Shown one piece after another: positions 54,059 to 62,688 of a DNA stretch of 64,000 nt. How positions within the stretch are numbered: position 1 is the first letter of the stretch; each line of letters starts with the position of its first letter. The notes beneath the pieces were generated by a model. The model made no database searches. It worked only from the letters and a program-made list of their open reading frames with translations, and was not told the origin of the DNA. The stretch is from Bacteriovoracaceae bacterium. Lineage in GTDB: Bacteria; Bdellovibrionota; Bacteriovoracia; Bacteriovoracales; Bacteriovoracaceae. Location of the stretch: positions 24,858 to 88,857 of the forward strand of contig JAMPXB010000014.1 of NCBI GenBank assembly GCA_023701435.1, read 5' to 3'. Position numbers and translations under genes: made by a program.

Positions 54059-54573
54059 GCCGAAAGATCCTTGAGTCCTTGAAGCACCAGTCCCTTCCAG
54101 TACTTATACCCACCTGATATATTGTTGCAGTTGTAATAGCCTCGTGAAACCAGAAATTCACAGGCGAGAATTGACTTGGTCCCATCCTCAGAAATAACGA
54201 AAATTGGTGTCGTCTTATTTTGAATTTCCAATGAACGTTCTTTGAAAAACTCCCAAGGAATATGCATTGCTTCAGGTATTTTACAAGGTGTTTCGAAATC
54301 GATGGATGAGACATCAATCATGATGAAATCGTAGTCTTTGTTATTATAAAGGCGCCATGCCTTCTCGGGAGAAAGGTCCTGATAGCGACGTCCACTCTGG
54401 ATAAAATCATCAGAAACTTCTTCATGGTTTTTCACACGGATCAGATGATTTCTTTCAATCTCTATGAGCTTTTCAATGCGTTGTTCAAGCTCCAGAATTT
54501 TACCTTCCAGAGAACCGATGTGGTTCTCGAAAGCCTGAAGCTGGGCAAAGATGTTCTGAAATTTTTTGGCCAT
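54055..54573 (-). CDS. Rhodanese-like protein without catalytic Cys
   Basis: A 172-residue protein: an N-terminal coiled coil (about 5-45), then a rhodanese domain with DLSPEKAWRLY, YDFIMIDVSS, IPEAMHIPWE and ISGGYKYWKG. The active-site loop, normally C-x-x-G-x-R, reads SEDGTKS, so the sulfur-carrying Cys is replaced by Ser. It is probably a binding or signalling module. AGAGGGA before the start is in a hairpin (54577-54605). Confidence 0.85.
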   Translation of the reverse strand: MAKKFQNIFAQLQAFENHIGSLEGKILELEQRIEKLIEIERNHLIRVKNHEEVSDDFIQSGRRYQDLSPEKAWRLYNNKDYDFIMIDVSSIDFETPCKIPEAMHIPWEFFKERSLEIQNKTTPIFVISEDGTKSILACEFLVSRGYYNCNNISGGYKYWKGLVLQGLKDLSA

Positions 54574-54576
54574 AGG

Positions 54577-54605
54577 TCCCTCTGATATTAATTCTACCAG
54601 AGGGA
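54577..54605 (-). promoter_or_regulatory. Hairpin burying the ribosome site of the rhodanese gene
   Basis: TCCCTCTG (54577-54584) is complementary to CAGAGGGA (54598-54605), a perfect 8-bp stem with a 13-nt loop. Read on the minus strand, its 3-prime arm contains the gene's Shine-Dalgarno. There is no T run, so it is not an obvious terminator. Confidence 0.5.
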
Positions 54606-54612
54606 AGGGCGA

Positions 54613-55515
54613 CTAAAAAAATGGGTAAATTGTACCGAATTGAATGCGATTGACGATCATTGTAGTCAGGATTGCTCCGGCAATAAAAACACAGCCTTCG
54701 TAGAAGCCGTAACCCAGGCTCTGCATATCAGTATCAATCCGTCCTTCCAGCGCCCGATCTTCACCAAGTTTAATAGGGAAAATCTTGACCAGACCTTTTT
54801 TAAAGATGGGGAAGATGATCAGGGACAAAATAGTCTTCAGCAGTACCTGGATGACATAAACAGTGATGTCGTAATGTTCCTGGTCAAAGCAGGAAGCTAT
54901 GATCAGTCCCGCACCCAGAGAAAAGCCTCCATAAGAAAAACACAAGGAGAGATTTTTCTGGATCAATAAGCGGTTAAAGGTAAGTTTGCTGATGAAGGTG
55001 TAGTACTTAACGGAGAATCCTACGATCACCAGCATGTAGAGCCATAAGACCAGCAGGATGACGAGCGAGTTTTCGGCTTCAATCATGACCGTTCGGGTGA
55101 GATAGGCGATTACAATGGCATGACAGAAGCTGATCACAGCATAGCTCATGTTTTTGCGTTTCAAAATTTCATCAGTGTAATCGAAGTTATAGAATACGAT
55201 GGATTCAATGATGTAGAGAGATAAGAGATAAAGGATGATGGCCAGTGTTCCCCAAACTGCGAAATGAAAGATGCTCAAAAAGAAGCCGGAGGTTTCATTA
55301 AAAGTAATTGAGGAGAAAATAATGGCAATACCAACGATTCTGGAGAATAAGTGAAGTGAATCCGCCGGATTTTCTGCTGGATTGATCTTTTTTAAGACCT
55401 GACGTTTTACTGAAGGGTAAAAAATCACGTGGGCATACCGATAGAGGTAAATCATAAGGCACACAAACAGTGCCAGAAGCAATCTAATCATTAAACGGTC
55501 AAATATCTCGGCCAT
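54613..55515 (-). CDS. Multi-pass membrane protein (DUF350-like)
   Basis: A 300-residue protein with about eight membrane helices arranged as two similar halves, and conserved small acidic turns such as YTDEILKRKNMSYAVISFCHAIVIAYLTRTVMIEAEN. That pattern is like DUF350 proteins, but I am not certain. First of a minus-strand pair with the next gene. Function unknown. Confidence 0.7.
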   Translation of the reverse strand: MAEIFDRLMIRLLLALFVCLMIYLYRYAHVIFYPSVKRQVLKKINPAENPADSLHLFSRIVGIAIIFSSITFNETSGFFLSIFHFAVWGTLAIILYLLSLYIIESIVFYNFDYTDEILKRKNMSYAVISFCHAIVIAYLTRTVMIEAENSLVILLVLWLYMLVIVGFSVKYYTFISKLTFNRLLIQKNLSLCFSYGGFSLGAGLIIASCFDQEHYDITVYVIQVLLKTILSLIIFPIFKKGLVKIFPIKLGEDRALEGRIDTDMQSLGYGFYEGCVFIAGAILTTMIVNRIQFGTIYPFF

Positions 55516-55524
55516 AAGTTTTCC

Positions 55525-56184
55525 TTAAAAATTTTCCTTAAAGTACTCAATCAGAAGGCTTTTCATCTCTACTTTCTTCATTCTTTCTTCCTTAAAGAAT
55601 TGCGGAAAATTTTCCCGGGTGACTTTGCCTTGGGGGCCGAATTCACCATGCAGTCCATAAAAGGGCTCATTAAGGGCCACTTTCGACCGCAGTTCCCGGT
55701 AGAATTCCTCAGTCGGCCGGAACGTTCCCCAGCCTAAGTAGCGTGGAAAGTTTTTATATGCCTTACTGAAGGTCCAGCGATATTCGCCTTTCTTATTTTT
55801 TTTCCAGGAGCCAAATTCTCTGTTTCCAATATAGAGAGAACCCGGAGGCAGGGGAAGAAACTCTTCCTTTTCAGGTGTTTTGCGATAAAGCGACATCCCA
55901 ATGTTCTTGAGATTCTTATGGGCAAATTCCTTGCTGGTTCTGACGATGAGTTCTTCAACAGTGTCATATCCGGAAATGACCCGGTATTTCTGATAATAGG
56001 TCTTAATCAAAAAGCCCGTTGCATGAGTGTCCACCAGAATGACACTGGAGTCAGGTGCACTGATGAGTTTTGAAAATCCTCTTTCATTTTGCAGATAATG
56101 AATCCCAATCTCAGATGGAGATAGCGCCTTGGCCAGACCAAGGTAGAGAATTATCAGCATTGTATAGAGGAAGAACTTATACAT
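55525..56184 (-). CDS. Exported protein, unknown
   Basis: A 219-residue protein with a signal peptide (residues 1-20, ends AKA). The mature part is basic and rich in Phe and Tyr, with PPGSLYIGNREFGSWKKNKKGEYRWTFSKAYKNFPRYLGWGTFRPTEEFYRELR near the middle. I recognise no family. Its start is one base from the HD-gene stop, so it is co-transcribed with it. Confidence 0.72.
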   Translation of the reverse strand: MYKFFLYTMLIILYLGLAKALSPSEIGIHYLQNERGFSKLISAPDSSVILVDTHATGFLIKTYYQKYRVISGYDTVEELIVRTSKEFAHKNLKNIGMSLYRKTPEKEEFLPLPPGSLYIGNREFGSWKKNKKGEYRWTFSKAYKNFPRYLGWGTFRPTEEFYRELRSKVALNEPFYGLHGEFGPQGKVTRENFPQFFKEERMKKVEMKSLLIEYFKENF

Positions 56185-56185
56185 A

Positions 56186-57475
56186 TTATGCCTGAATGAT
56201 TTTTAAAATCTGAGTTTTATGTTTTGCTTCCAACTCATCAAAGTCACAGTGAATGCGATTCACAGCATGAGATTCACTGTACTTTAAGAAAAGATCAGTT
56301 GCTTCCTGAATATTTTTAATGGTGTGGTGATTGCGGGAGAGAGCAGATTCTCTCATAACCTTCATCGGATAAATATTCTGAGGAGAGTTTTCGCTGTAAT
56401 ATTTAGACAAACGTCCATTCGATGAACATTTGATATAATCAATATTGTTCGACTTCAGGTAGTTTTCCAGCTCATGCATCTGTGCCAGGTGAACAGTTCC
56501 GAAAGTCTCGAGGATTTTTTTCGGGATGTTATTCTTTACAATACGTTGGGCCCAGACATTGTTGGATTTTTTCAGGACCCGATAAAGAAATGAGTCATCA
56601 TGCTCTTGATAGGCCTCAATTTCTGCTGGAATGGAATACTCATTGGTAGCACTTTCAAAATATCGCATAAGCATCTGCTCTAAGCAAACGGCGCGGTAAT
56701 GGAAATAAACCATCATGAACATATGGAAGCGTGAGAGCAGGAAATCATCGAATGTTGAGATGGCACGCTCGGAAATGCCTAGGTAGGCCTGATTGTTTTC
56801 AACGCAAATTTTAAGATTATCGATGATCCAGTCCAGATCAAATTTCCCGTAACTGACACCGCAAAAATAACTGTCCCGCAGGAGATAGTCCATACGGTCA
56901 CAATCCATTTCACTGGAAACCAGTTGGTGTAAAAGAGGGAAGTAGTTAATTCCATTTACCGTGAAGTAGGAAGCATCAGTGGTCTCTCCGATTACCAGCT
57001 CGGCGATGGCCTTGGGATCAATACCAAATTCTTTGCTAACACCCTTGAAAGCATAGGTGAAAGATGAGTCCGTGATCGACTTGATGGTGTAGTCTTCATG
57101 GGTCGCTTGTCTCTCGCCCTTTTGAAACTGTTTGGGCAGTTTCAGGGCACTAACCATTGGCATGACTGATTCAGTTGAATGGCTTAAAGGGGCATGTCCA
57201 ATATCATGGAGTAGACAGCCTAAGCGCAGGCTTTCCTTCAATCTCAGAATATCTTTGGAAGTCTGATCCTTGAAGAGGCTATTGAAAACTAAGGTTGCGA
57301 CATTCATCACTCCAATAGAATGGAGATAGCGTGTATGAGTGGCACCGGGAAAAACATATTCTGAAAAACCCAGTTGCTTAATGTTTCGCAGTCTTTGAAA
57401 AAACGGGTGTTCTAAGATTTCTATTTCAGCGTCATGAATAGGAATCGAACCATGAACAGGGTCTCTAATTTCCAC
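56186..57475 (-). CDS. HD-domain phosphohydrolase (dNTPase/SAMHD-like)
   Basis: A 429-residue HD protein: IRDPVHGSIPIHDAEIEILEHPFFQRLRNIKQLG, H in THTRYLHSIGV, HD in LLHDIGHAPLSHSTE, and the distant D in EMDCDRMDYLLRDS. This is the layout of the dNTPase/SAMHD1-like family. The chosen start is GTG 57475 with AGAGGA 5 nt upstream; the longer frame to 57571 would overlap the glutaredoxin gene by 107 bases. Confidence 0.88.
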   Translation of the reverse strand: MEIRDPVHGSIPIHDAEIEILEHPFFQRLRNIKQLGFSEYVFPGATHTRYLHSIGVMNVATLVFNSLFKDQTSKDILRLKESLRLGCLLHDIGHAPLSHSTESVMPMVSALKLPKQFQKGERQATHEDYTIKSITDSSFTYAFKGVSKEFGIDPKAIAELVIGETTDASYFTVNGINYFPLLHQLVSSEMDCDRMDYLLRDSYFCGVSYGKFDLDWIIDNLKICVENNQAYLGISERAISTFDDFLLSRFHMFMMVYFHYRAVCLEQMLMRYFESATNEYSIPAEIEAYQEHDDSFLYRVLKKSNNVWAQRIVKNNIPKKILETFGTVHLAQMHELENYLKSNNIDYIKCSSNGRLSKYYSENSPQNIYPMKVMRESALSRNHHTIKNIQEATDLFLKYSESHAVNRIHCDFDELEAKHKTQILKIIQA

Positions 57476-57752
57476 GTATATCCTCTTTCGCTGGACCTGC
57501 ATCCTGGATTTCTTTAGCATAACGGTGGAGCCAGTCTGCAATATCTCTTGATTCATGCATTGGTTTACCATCGATATAAAGACAAGGAACTGTTGCCCGT
57601 CCGGTATCTTTAATCAGCTGTTCTCTTTTGTGAGGGTCTTCAAGAGTGTTGTAATACTCAACACTGCTCTCAAGACCAGTGACTCTCAAAGCAGATAAAA
57701 CTGTCTGGCAATAAGGACATTGCGGATAGTAATATAGTTCTAGTTTTTTCAT
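57465..57752 (-). CDS. Glutaredoxin-like thioredoxin-fold protein
   Basis: A 95-residue protein: YYPQCPYCQTVLSAL (redox pair C-P-Y-C), cis-Pro in TVPCLYIDG and DIADWL, as in glutaredoxins and GST-N-type domains. It reduces disulfides or mixed glutathione disulfides. The HD gene starts inside its last codons. Confidence 0.9.
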   Translation of the reverse strand: MKKLELYYYPQCPYCQTVLSALRVTGLESSVEYYNTLEDPHKREQLIKDTGRATVPCLYIDGKPMHESRDIADWLHRYAKEIQDAGPAKEDIRGN

Positions 57753-57768
57753 ATAGACCTCTCAAATA

Positions 57769-57794
57769 AAAATGGCTCCTCGTGGAGCCATTTT
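57769..57794 (-). terminator. Terminator of the histone-like gene
   Basis: AAAATGGCTCC (57769-57779) pairs with GGAGCCATTTT (57784-57794) around TCGT, with a TTTTTATTT run following on the minus strand. Confidence 0.88.
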
Positions 57795-57802
57795 ATTAGC
57801 AT

Positions 57803-58477
57803 CTAGAAATCGTCTTCTTCTTCTTCGTCATCATCAAGGTCTTCTTCATCGTCAAGATCTTCATCAAGCTCTTTTTTGACAACTTTCTTCTTTGGACCTT
57901 TTACATACTCAATATCTTCATCGAGTTCGTCTTCATCATCTTCTTCTTCTGGAGAATCAAGGCCTTCTTCATAGCCCCAACCATACCCATAGCTTCCTTC
58001 TTCATCTTCTTCCGAAATATCTTCCAGAGGCTTTGCTTCACCTTCTTCTTCTTCATCAGCATCAAATTCAGCATCGAAGTCATCAGTTAGTGAATCAGCT
58101 GTGTAATCATCATTGAAAGTAGACGCTGCATGAGCAGGAGTTTTTTCAGTAACAACTTCAGGAACGATAACTTTTTTCTCTTTAGTCGCTTTGGCCTTGG
58201 GAGCAACTTTTTTAGTTACTTTTTTCGCGGCAACTTTTTTAGGAGCTTCTTTCTTAGTTACTTTTTTTGCGGCAACTTTTTTAGGAGCGGCTTTCTTAGT
58301 TACTTTTTTCGCGACAACTTTTTTAGGAGCGGCTTTCTTAGTTACTTTTTTCGCGACAACTTTTTTAGGAGCGGCTTTCTTGGTTACTTTTTTTGCAACT
58401 GCTTTCTTAGGCGCTGCTTTTTTGGCTGCTTTTGCAGGTGCTTTTTTAATTACTTTTTTGGTCTTTTTCTTTGCCAC
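57803..58477 (-). CDS. Histone H1-like basic protein with acidic tail
   Basis: A 224-residue protein. The N-terminal half is Lys/Ala/Pro/Val repeats (KKAAPKK-VAKKVTKK units about 12-13 residues long), as in bacterial histone H1-like proteins that coat DNA. The C-terminal half is extremely acidic (Glu/Asp runs) with an aromatic patch GYGWGYEEG. A basic-acidic pair in one chain suggests regulated DNA binding or self-masking. The start is GTG with AAGGA 7 nt upstream. Confidence 0.9.
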   Translation of the reverse strand: MAKKKTKKVIKKAPAKAAKKAAPKKAVAKKVTKKAAPKKVVAKKVTKKAAPKKVVAKKVTKKAAPKKVAAKKVTKKEAPKKVAAKKVTKKVAPKAKATKEKKVIVPEVVTEKTPAHAASTFNDDYTADSLTDDFDAEFDADEEEEGEAKPLEDISEEDEEGSYGYGWGYEEGLDSPEEEDDEDELDEDIEYVKGPKKKVVKKELDEDLDDEEDLDDDEEEEDDF

Positions 58478-58521
58478 AAAAGATCCTTTTGATGAAGTGA
58501 AAGGTGTTGTTAGACTCCACT

Positions 58522-58551
58522 ATTATAGGTTGGCATCTATGCTATTTTCAA
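58522..58551 (-). promoter_or_regulatory. Sigma-70 promoter of the histone-like gene
   Basis: On the minus strand TTGAAA (58551-58546) and a perfect TATAAT (58527-58522) are 18 bases apart. The -35 lies next to the 3-prime end of the upstream TadG-like gene. Confidence 0.7.
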
Positions 58552-58563
58552 GTCTCTTAAATA

Positions 58564-61257
58564 TTAATACTTAATTGAGGATAGATCGGCATCTACCGCG
58601 GAAGGATTAAGTGAATTTCTAAAGTTCTTTTGAGTGGTATCACCGGTGCTGCCTGAAGCGTCTCCCTCGGAGTGGATGTTAAATTGGGCCGTATTTTGAT
58701 TATAACCGCCGCTGGCTTGCACTGAGTCAAGCGGGATGAACTTGGTTGAATAAAAATTGCGACGCATATCATCTGTCATACCCGAACCCTGAATAGGGTT
58801 GGTAAAGGTGCCTTCTGGGCCTACTCCAGTAAGGGGACCAGGGACATATCCAGTCATGTAACGATAGCCATTCTCTTTTGATATGCTTTGGGGCCAGGAA
58901 AATTTCATTTGATAATAGTTAGGATTGTAACCGGCATCCAAAGTGTTTTGCGCAAAATACTCTTGAATGAGCACACCCAGAGATTTAGGACAGCCGGCAT
59001 TATTGGCAGGGGTCTGGGAATCCTGAACATTGTCGAAGTAAAAGGCCAGAAATTGTCCTGCAATGCTTTCACAACTGGAGGGATTTTGATCAAGGTTCAT
59101 CGGACCCGAAAAGTTAATATCTGAGATACCTCTGGCCGCTCTTTCAAAACCCGGGGCCGCGTTCGCAGCTTCACCGGCCAGGTTATTTTTTTGGTTCCAA
59201 ATATTATAGGCAGCCTTATTCAGGGCCATCTTATATTTTACCATTCCCGTTTCCTGGGCGCGCATGAAATTATGAATGGCAGTCACCACTTCTTGAGGGC
59301 TGTTATATAGCAGATCTGTTTGATCATTGGTGCGGTAGAGAGGAGCATAGATATCGGCGCTATAACGCTCATAACCGTTATCTAATTGCTCAGGCTCGCC
59401 ATTGATAAAGCCAAAAGAGTCTAAACCATTTGCCAGGTTAAAATTATGGGGAGTCGGTATAAGGTAATTGCCCGCCTCATAAAGGGTAGGGGCGCGAACA
59501 CGGGCAATTTCCTGATCCAGCGCCTGAGGGCTAATGGAAGGGGTGAGATTGTTACCGCGGAATTTTTGAAATTGAGTTTTACTGAAAAGACCAATGGCCC
59601 TCTCAGTAGGATGTGGCTGGTTATTCGGTTTATTATCCGATTCGATCCTGTTGATTTTATCATCGGCGGTACTGTAACCAGTCGTGGTCCAGGGAACATC
59701 ATAATCAAAAGGCAGATTAGGAACACCAAATTGAATAGCGGAAGGATCCGCCATCAAACCGCCCAAGGGACGATCAGAATTTTCCAGCCAAAAAGAGCCT
59801 GGGTTCTGGGTAGAGTTGGCGGGTAGAGGAAGACCCGGCATAAAAACATCGGTTGCTGAGTTGTAGGTAAAGCCTCTTATCTTGGCGCCGTTAAAGTCAT
59901 AGGAAGTGATATAAGGAATAGATCTGAATTTGGTGTTATCAGTTCTTCCGACAAAATAATCTTCATTGGGCTTTTGGACAAAAAGCATTGGCCCAATTCT
60001 TCCCCCGAATGGCTTGGCCGCAGAGTAGGCAGTCATCTTGACCGCGCCTTCTCTGAACGGATTGAACATTCCGATAAATTCAGCTTCCCCGCGGACAGCA
60101 TAATAAGTCACGACATCAGGATCTTTGTAAAAACCCATCGGATAACCGGGGACTGGGATAGCGACCTTGGATACATCACAAGCACCGGAAGTTCTTGAAT
60201 CAGCTCGAGGAATCATGGCCGCATAGAAAATGGCGTAATTGACCATCATTAGTTTCAGGTCGACCCATTGTTTTTCGTAAAAGGGAGCAGGAACAAGAAG
60301 GTTACTGGCATTTCGTGGATTTTCATTTTTCACCGGCGTCGGAGGAATTTCGGTGAGAGTAAATGAATTCTTCATTTCATTGTCGATCCCGTTACCCAAA
60401 TTGCGATAGCCTGAATAGAAGGCCTTCACAATCCTCTCATTTCCATGCTGTCTTTCTTGCATGATATCGTCGATAGAGACGGTACAACCGGTCAGTTCAG
60501 ATGATCCGTTTCTACAGACCTTGCCTTGTAGAGCCGGTCGATTCATGACTTTTTCCAGATTTCTAATTCGAATGGCCAGTTCCACTGCCTTCGGCCAGGC
60601 GCCTTGACGGTCGGCCAAAATGGCAGGGCCTTTACCGGCAAGAGACTCGTCCATGGTGCTGGCAAGAACGTTGTAAGTCCAGGTATTGGCAACCAGCATA
60701 TTCAGTCGAGTTCGGTCAACGCAGTCATTAACCTTGGTGGCAATCAAAGTATCCATGAAGGCACGAGAGGCTTCTTCCGCTCCCGGAAGGTTGGAAGATC
60801 CAAATTCAGGAAGACCCGGAATAGAGTAGCGCTTACAAATATTGGTTTGTGATCCGGCGATATGAATACATACCGCCGGGATATTGAAAGGATCGGGAGT
60901 AATGACACCTGAAAGAACTTCATTATCAGGTTGAAGTCTGTACTGAACCACATCTCCAGTGATACTCGTAGGATTTTCGACGTTGGGAATATTGAGATTT
61001 CCTATGACGTAATACTTATACATCCACTCTTTGTAGATGTTTCTCATTTCCCAATTTAAATAACCGATCTTGCTTAACTGTCTGGCCTGAACGGCAGCCC
61101 CGGAAAAAGCAGCGGCATCGGTGGCGTTTTGCAGATTGATCTTGGCCTTAACAAACAAACCGACATTAATAGTGAAGGCAACGATCGTAATCATCACTAC
61201 CAGTGATGCTGAAAAGAAGATGCTGATTTGTCCCCGTTGATTGAAGGCCGGGGTCAT
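58564..61257 (-). CDS. TadG-like pilus-assembly/secreted protein
   Basis: An 897-residue protein opening with QRGQISIFFSASLVVMITIVAFTINVGLFVKAKINLQNATDAAAFSGA, the TadE/TadG-type anchor (GQ, hydrophobic helix, LQNA-DAAA). The remaining 850 residues are large, aromatic, and secreted or periplasmic in style, with several Cys. Tad genes elsewhere make Flp pili; no other tad gene is nearby, so it may be a lone TadG-type envelope protein. The start is uncertain: ATG 61257 chosen, with TTG/GTG up to 61287 possible; none has a good Shine-Dalgarno. Confidence 0.82.
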   Translation of the reverse strand: MTPAFNQRGQISIFFSASLVVMITIVAFTINVGLFVKAKINLQNATDAAAFSGAAVQARQLSKIGYLNWEMRNIYKEWMYKYYVIGNLNIPNVENPTSITGDVVQYRLQPDNEVLSGVITPDPFNIPAVCIHIAGSQTNICKRYSIPGLPEFGSSNLPGAEEASRAFMDTLIATKVNDCVDRTRLNMLVANTWTYNVLASTMDESLAGKGPAILADRQGAWPKAVELAIRIRNLEKVMNRPALQGKVCRNGSSELTGCTVSIDDIMQERQHGNERIVKAFYSGYRNLGNGIDNEMKNSFTLTEIPPTPVKNENPRNASNLLVPAPFYEKQWVDLKLMMVNYAIFYAAMIPRADSRTSGACDVSKVAIPVPGYPMGFYKDPDVVTYYAVRGEAEFIGMFNPFREGAVKMTAYSAAKPFGGRIGPMLFVQKPNEDYFVGRTDNTKFRSIPYITSYDFNGAKIRGFTYNSATDVFMPGLPLPANSTQNPGSFWLENSDRPLGGLMADPSAIQFGVPNLPFDYDVPWTTTGYSTADDKINRIESDNKPNNQPHPTERAIGLFSKTQFQKFRGNNLTPSISPQALDQEIARVRAPTLYEAGNYLIPTPHNFNLANGLDSFGFINGEPEQLDNGYERYSADIYAPLYRTNDQTDLLYNSPQEVVTAIHNFMRAQETGMVKYKMALNKAAYNIWNQKNNLAGEAANAAPGFERAARGISDINFSGPMNLDQNPSSCESIAGQFLAFYFDNVQDSQTPANNAGCPKSLGVLIQEYFAQNTLDAGYNPNYYQMKFSWPQSISKENGYRYMTGYVPGPLTGVGPEGTFTNPIQGSGMTDDMRRNFYSTKFIPLDSVQASGGYNQNTAQFNIHSEGDASGSTGDTTQKNFRNSLNPSAVDADLSSIKY

Positions 61258-61563
61258 TAAGGGGTTTCGTTTTGCCACTGGCACCAATTTAGTCAGTTAA
61301 AGTAGTGAATATTACGTACTCATATTTTGGTATGGCTTTTGCGAGGTGTAAAGCAGTCCAAAGGGTACCGATCTTTGGAAGTGGCACGTTCGCAGAACTC
61401 GGTAATCCTCTCCTAGCAATCCCACCTTGTTTTTGCCCTTCTAAAATTTTCACTACCCTAGGCATCGCGGGATGCCTAGAGGCGCGTCTGGAAGTCTTAT
61501 CGGCAAAAACTGCAGGGATCTAGCATTGGAGTAGGTATGGTCTAATAACAAGCAGGAGCGAAG
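61258..61563. other. Gap with strong local hairpins and a GCCGATAA box
   Basis: No supported gene. A 9-bp perfect stem (CTAGGCATC / GATGCCTAG near 61453-61474), a TCCAAAG/CTTTGGA stem and GTTC-GCA-GAAC suggest a structured leader. On the minus strand GCCGATAA (61504-61497) equals the sigma-28 -10, but no TAAA lies at the right distance. CTAG, a rare tetramer, occurs four times. Confidence 0.4.
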
Positions 61564-61941
61564 ATGAAAAAAAATTCTAAAGATTGTTTCTGTGCCCTTT
61601 GCCGGTCTCCCCGCAAGCTTCGCTATTCCCGATACCTGAGTGGGCAACACTATGTTCAGATTTTAATTCTTACTGTGGCCATTACCGCTGCTGCCTTTCC
61701 TTGGTTTGCCTGGAAAGGAGTAGGTGTTCTTCCTCTGGTTTGGGCAGCCTTTGAAAGCATTCACAAATCTCTGTATCGCAAAGATTTAAAATGCCCTTAT
61801 TGTGGCTTCGATCCAAAGTGGTATAAAAAAGATGTTAAGCTTGCTCGCCAAAAAGTGGAAGAGTTTCTTAAACAAAATCCCGAGAGTCCAATCTTAAGAC
61901 GGTCTCGAACGGAAGAAACTACGACTTCCCATCTAAATTAA
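61564..61941 (+). CDS. Membrane protein with zinc-ribbon-like Cys pairs
   Basis: A 125-residue protein with C-x-x-C pairs on both sides of a two-helix membrane region: FCALCRSPRK near the start and LKCPYCGFDPKWY after it. The pairs could bind one zinc. The tail is charged. CAGGAG precedes the ATG. Family unknown to me. Confidence 0.75.
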   Translation: MKKNSKDCFCALCRSPRKLRYSRYLSGQHYVQILILTVAITAAAFPWFAWKGVGVLPLVWAAFESIHKSLYRKDLKCPYCGFDPKWYKKDVKLARQKVEEFLKQNPESPILRRSRTEETTTSHLN

Positions 61942-62139
61942 TTTTTCAGACCAGCATTACAACCTTACCAATTTCGCTGACTTACTTAAGTTCCGGTCTG
62001 GCATGATTTTTCCTTTAGTAGGGAGTTAGGAAAGGATAGAAAAAAACCTTTTCCCACTCAACATCAACATGAGGTAGAAAAGGGAATACTTCAAAAAAGT
62101 GTTTTATTTTCGCCTCCCAGGCGACTACAAGGAGAATTT

Positions 62140-62583
62140 ATGAGCGTAAACAAAGTTATTTTACTGGGAAGACTAGGACAAGATCCAGAACTTAAGTACA
62201 CACCAGGTGGATCAGCTGTGTGTAACTTCTCACTGGCCACGACTGAAGCGTGGACCGACAAACAAGGTCAAAAACAAGAAAAAACTGAATGGCACCGAGT
62301 GGTTGTTTGGGGAAAGCTTGCTGAGCTTTGTAATCAATATCTAGCTAAAGGCCGTCAGGCTTTCCTAGAGGGTCGTCTTCAGACTCGTTCTTGGGACGAT
62401 AAAGACGGAAACAAGCGCTACACAACTGAGATCCTGGCCTCAACGGTTCAGTTCATCGGTGGAGCAACAGCTTCTAATAATTCGGCCAACATTGATTCTT
62501 CATATTCTCAGGCGCCGGCTCCTGCTCAAGAATATCAGATCTCTTCAGACGCTTCATTTGCTGCTGATGATATCCCGTTCTAG
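62140..62583 (+). CDS. ssb: Single-stranded DNA-binding protein
   Basis: A 147-residue SSB: OB-fold [38 protein letters not shown] and [14 protein letters not shown], then a flexible tail ending in the acidic tip DDIPF that recruits repair and replication proteins, including RecO. AAGGAGA precedes the ATG. A CGCCT-CCC-AGGCG hairpin sits just before it. Confidence 0.97.
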   Translation: MSVNKVILLGRLGQDPELKYTPGGSAVCNFSLATTEAWTDKQGQKQEKTEWHRVVVWGKLAELCNQYLAKGRQAFLEGRLQTRSWDDKDGNKRYTTEILASTVQFIGGATASNNSANIDSSYSQAPAPAQEYQISSDASFAADDIPF

Positions 62584-62607
62584 TCCTAACATCATATTAG
62601 TTTACTC

Positions 62608-62635
62608 AAAGGCCCACTTTAAGTGGGCCTTTTTA
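62608..62635 (+). terminator. Terminator after ssb
   Basis: AAAGGCCCACTT (62608-62619) pairs with AAGTGGGCCTTT (62621-62632), followed by T residues. Confidence 0.9.
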
Positions 62636-62688
62636 TTGGAAAAAATTTGCCTCACCCACGATATCTCTGAAAGTGGTACAATCTGGGG

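Noticed and set aside
58130..58574. Plus-strand frames with Phe/Ala-rich repeats
   Set aside because: They are shadows of the Lys/Ala repeats of the histone-like gene on the other strand; no ribosome site.
61330..61470. tRNA, 6S RNA, SRP RNA or c-di-GMP riboswitch in the gap before the TadG-like gene
   Set aside because: None of their conserved cores could be matched on either strand by eye.
61305..61523. 72-residue plus-strand ORF with GTG start
   Set aside because: No ribosome site, lies over the hairpins, and composition looks random.
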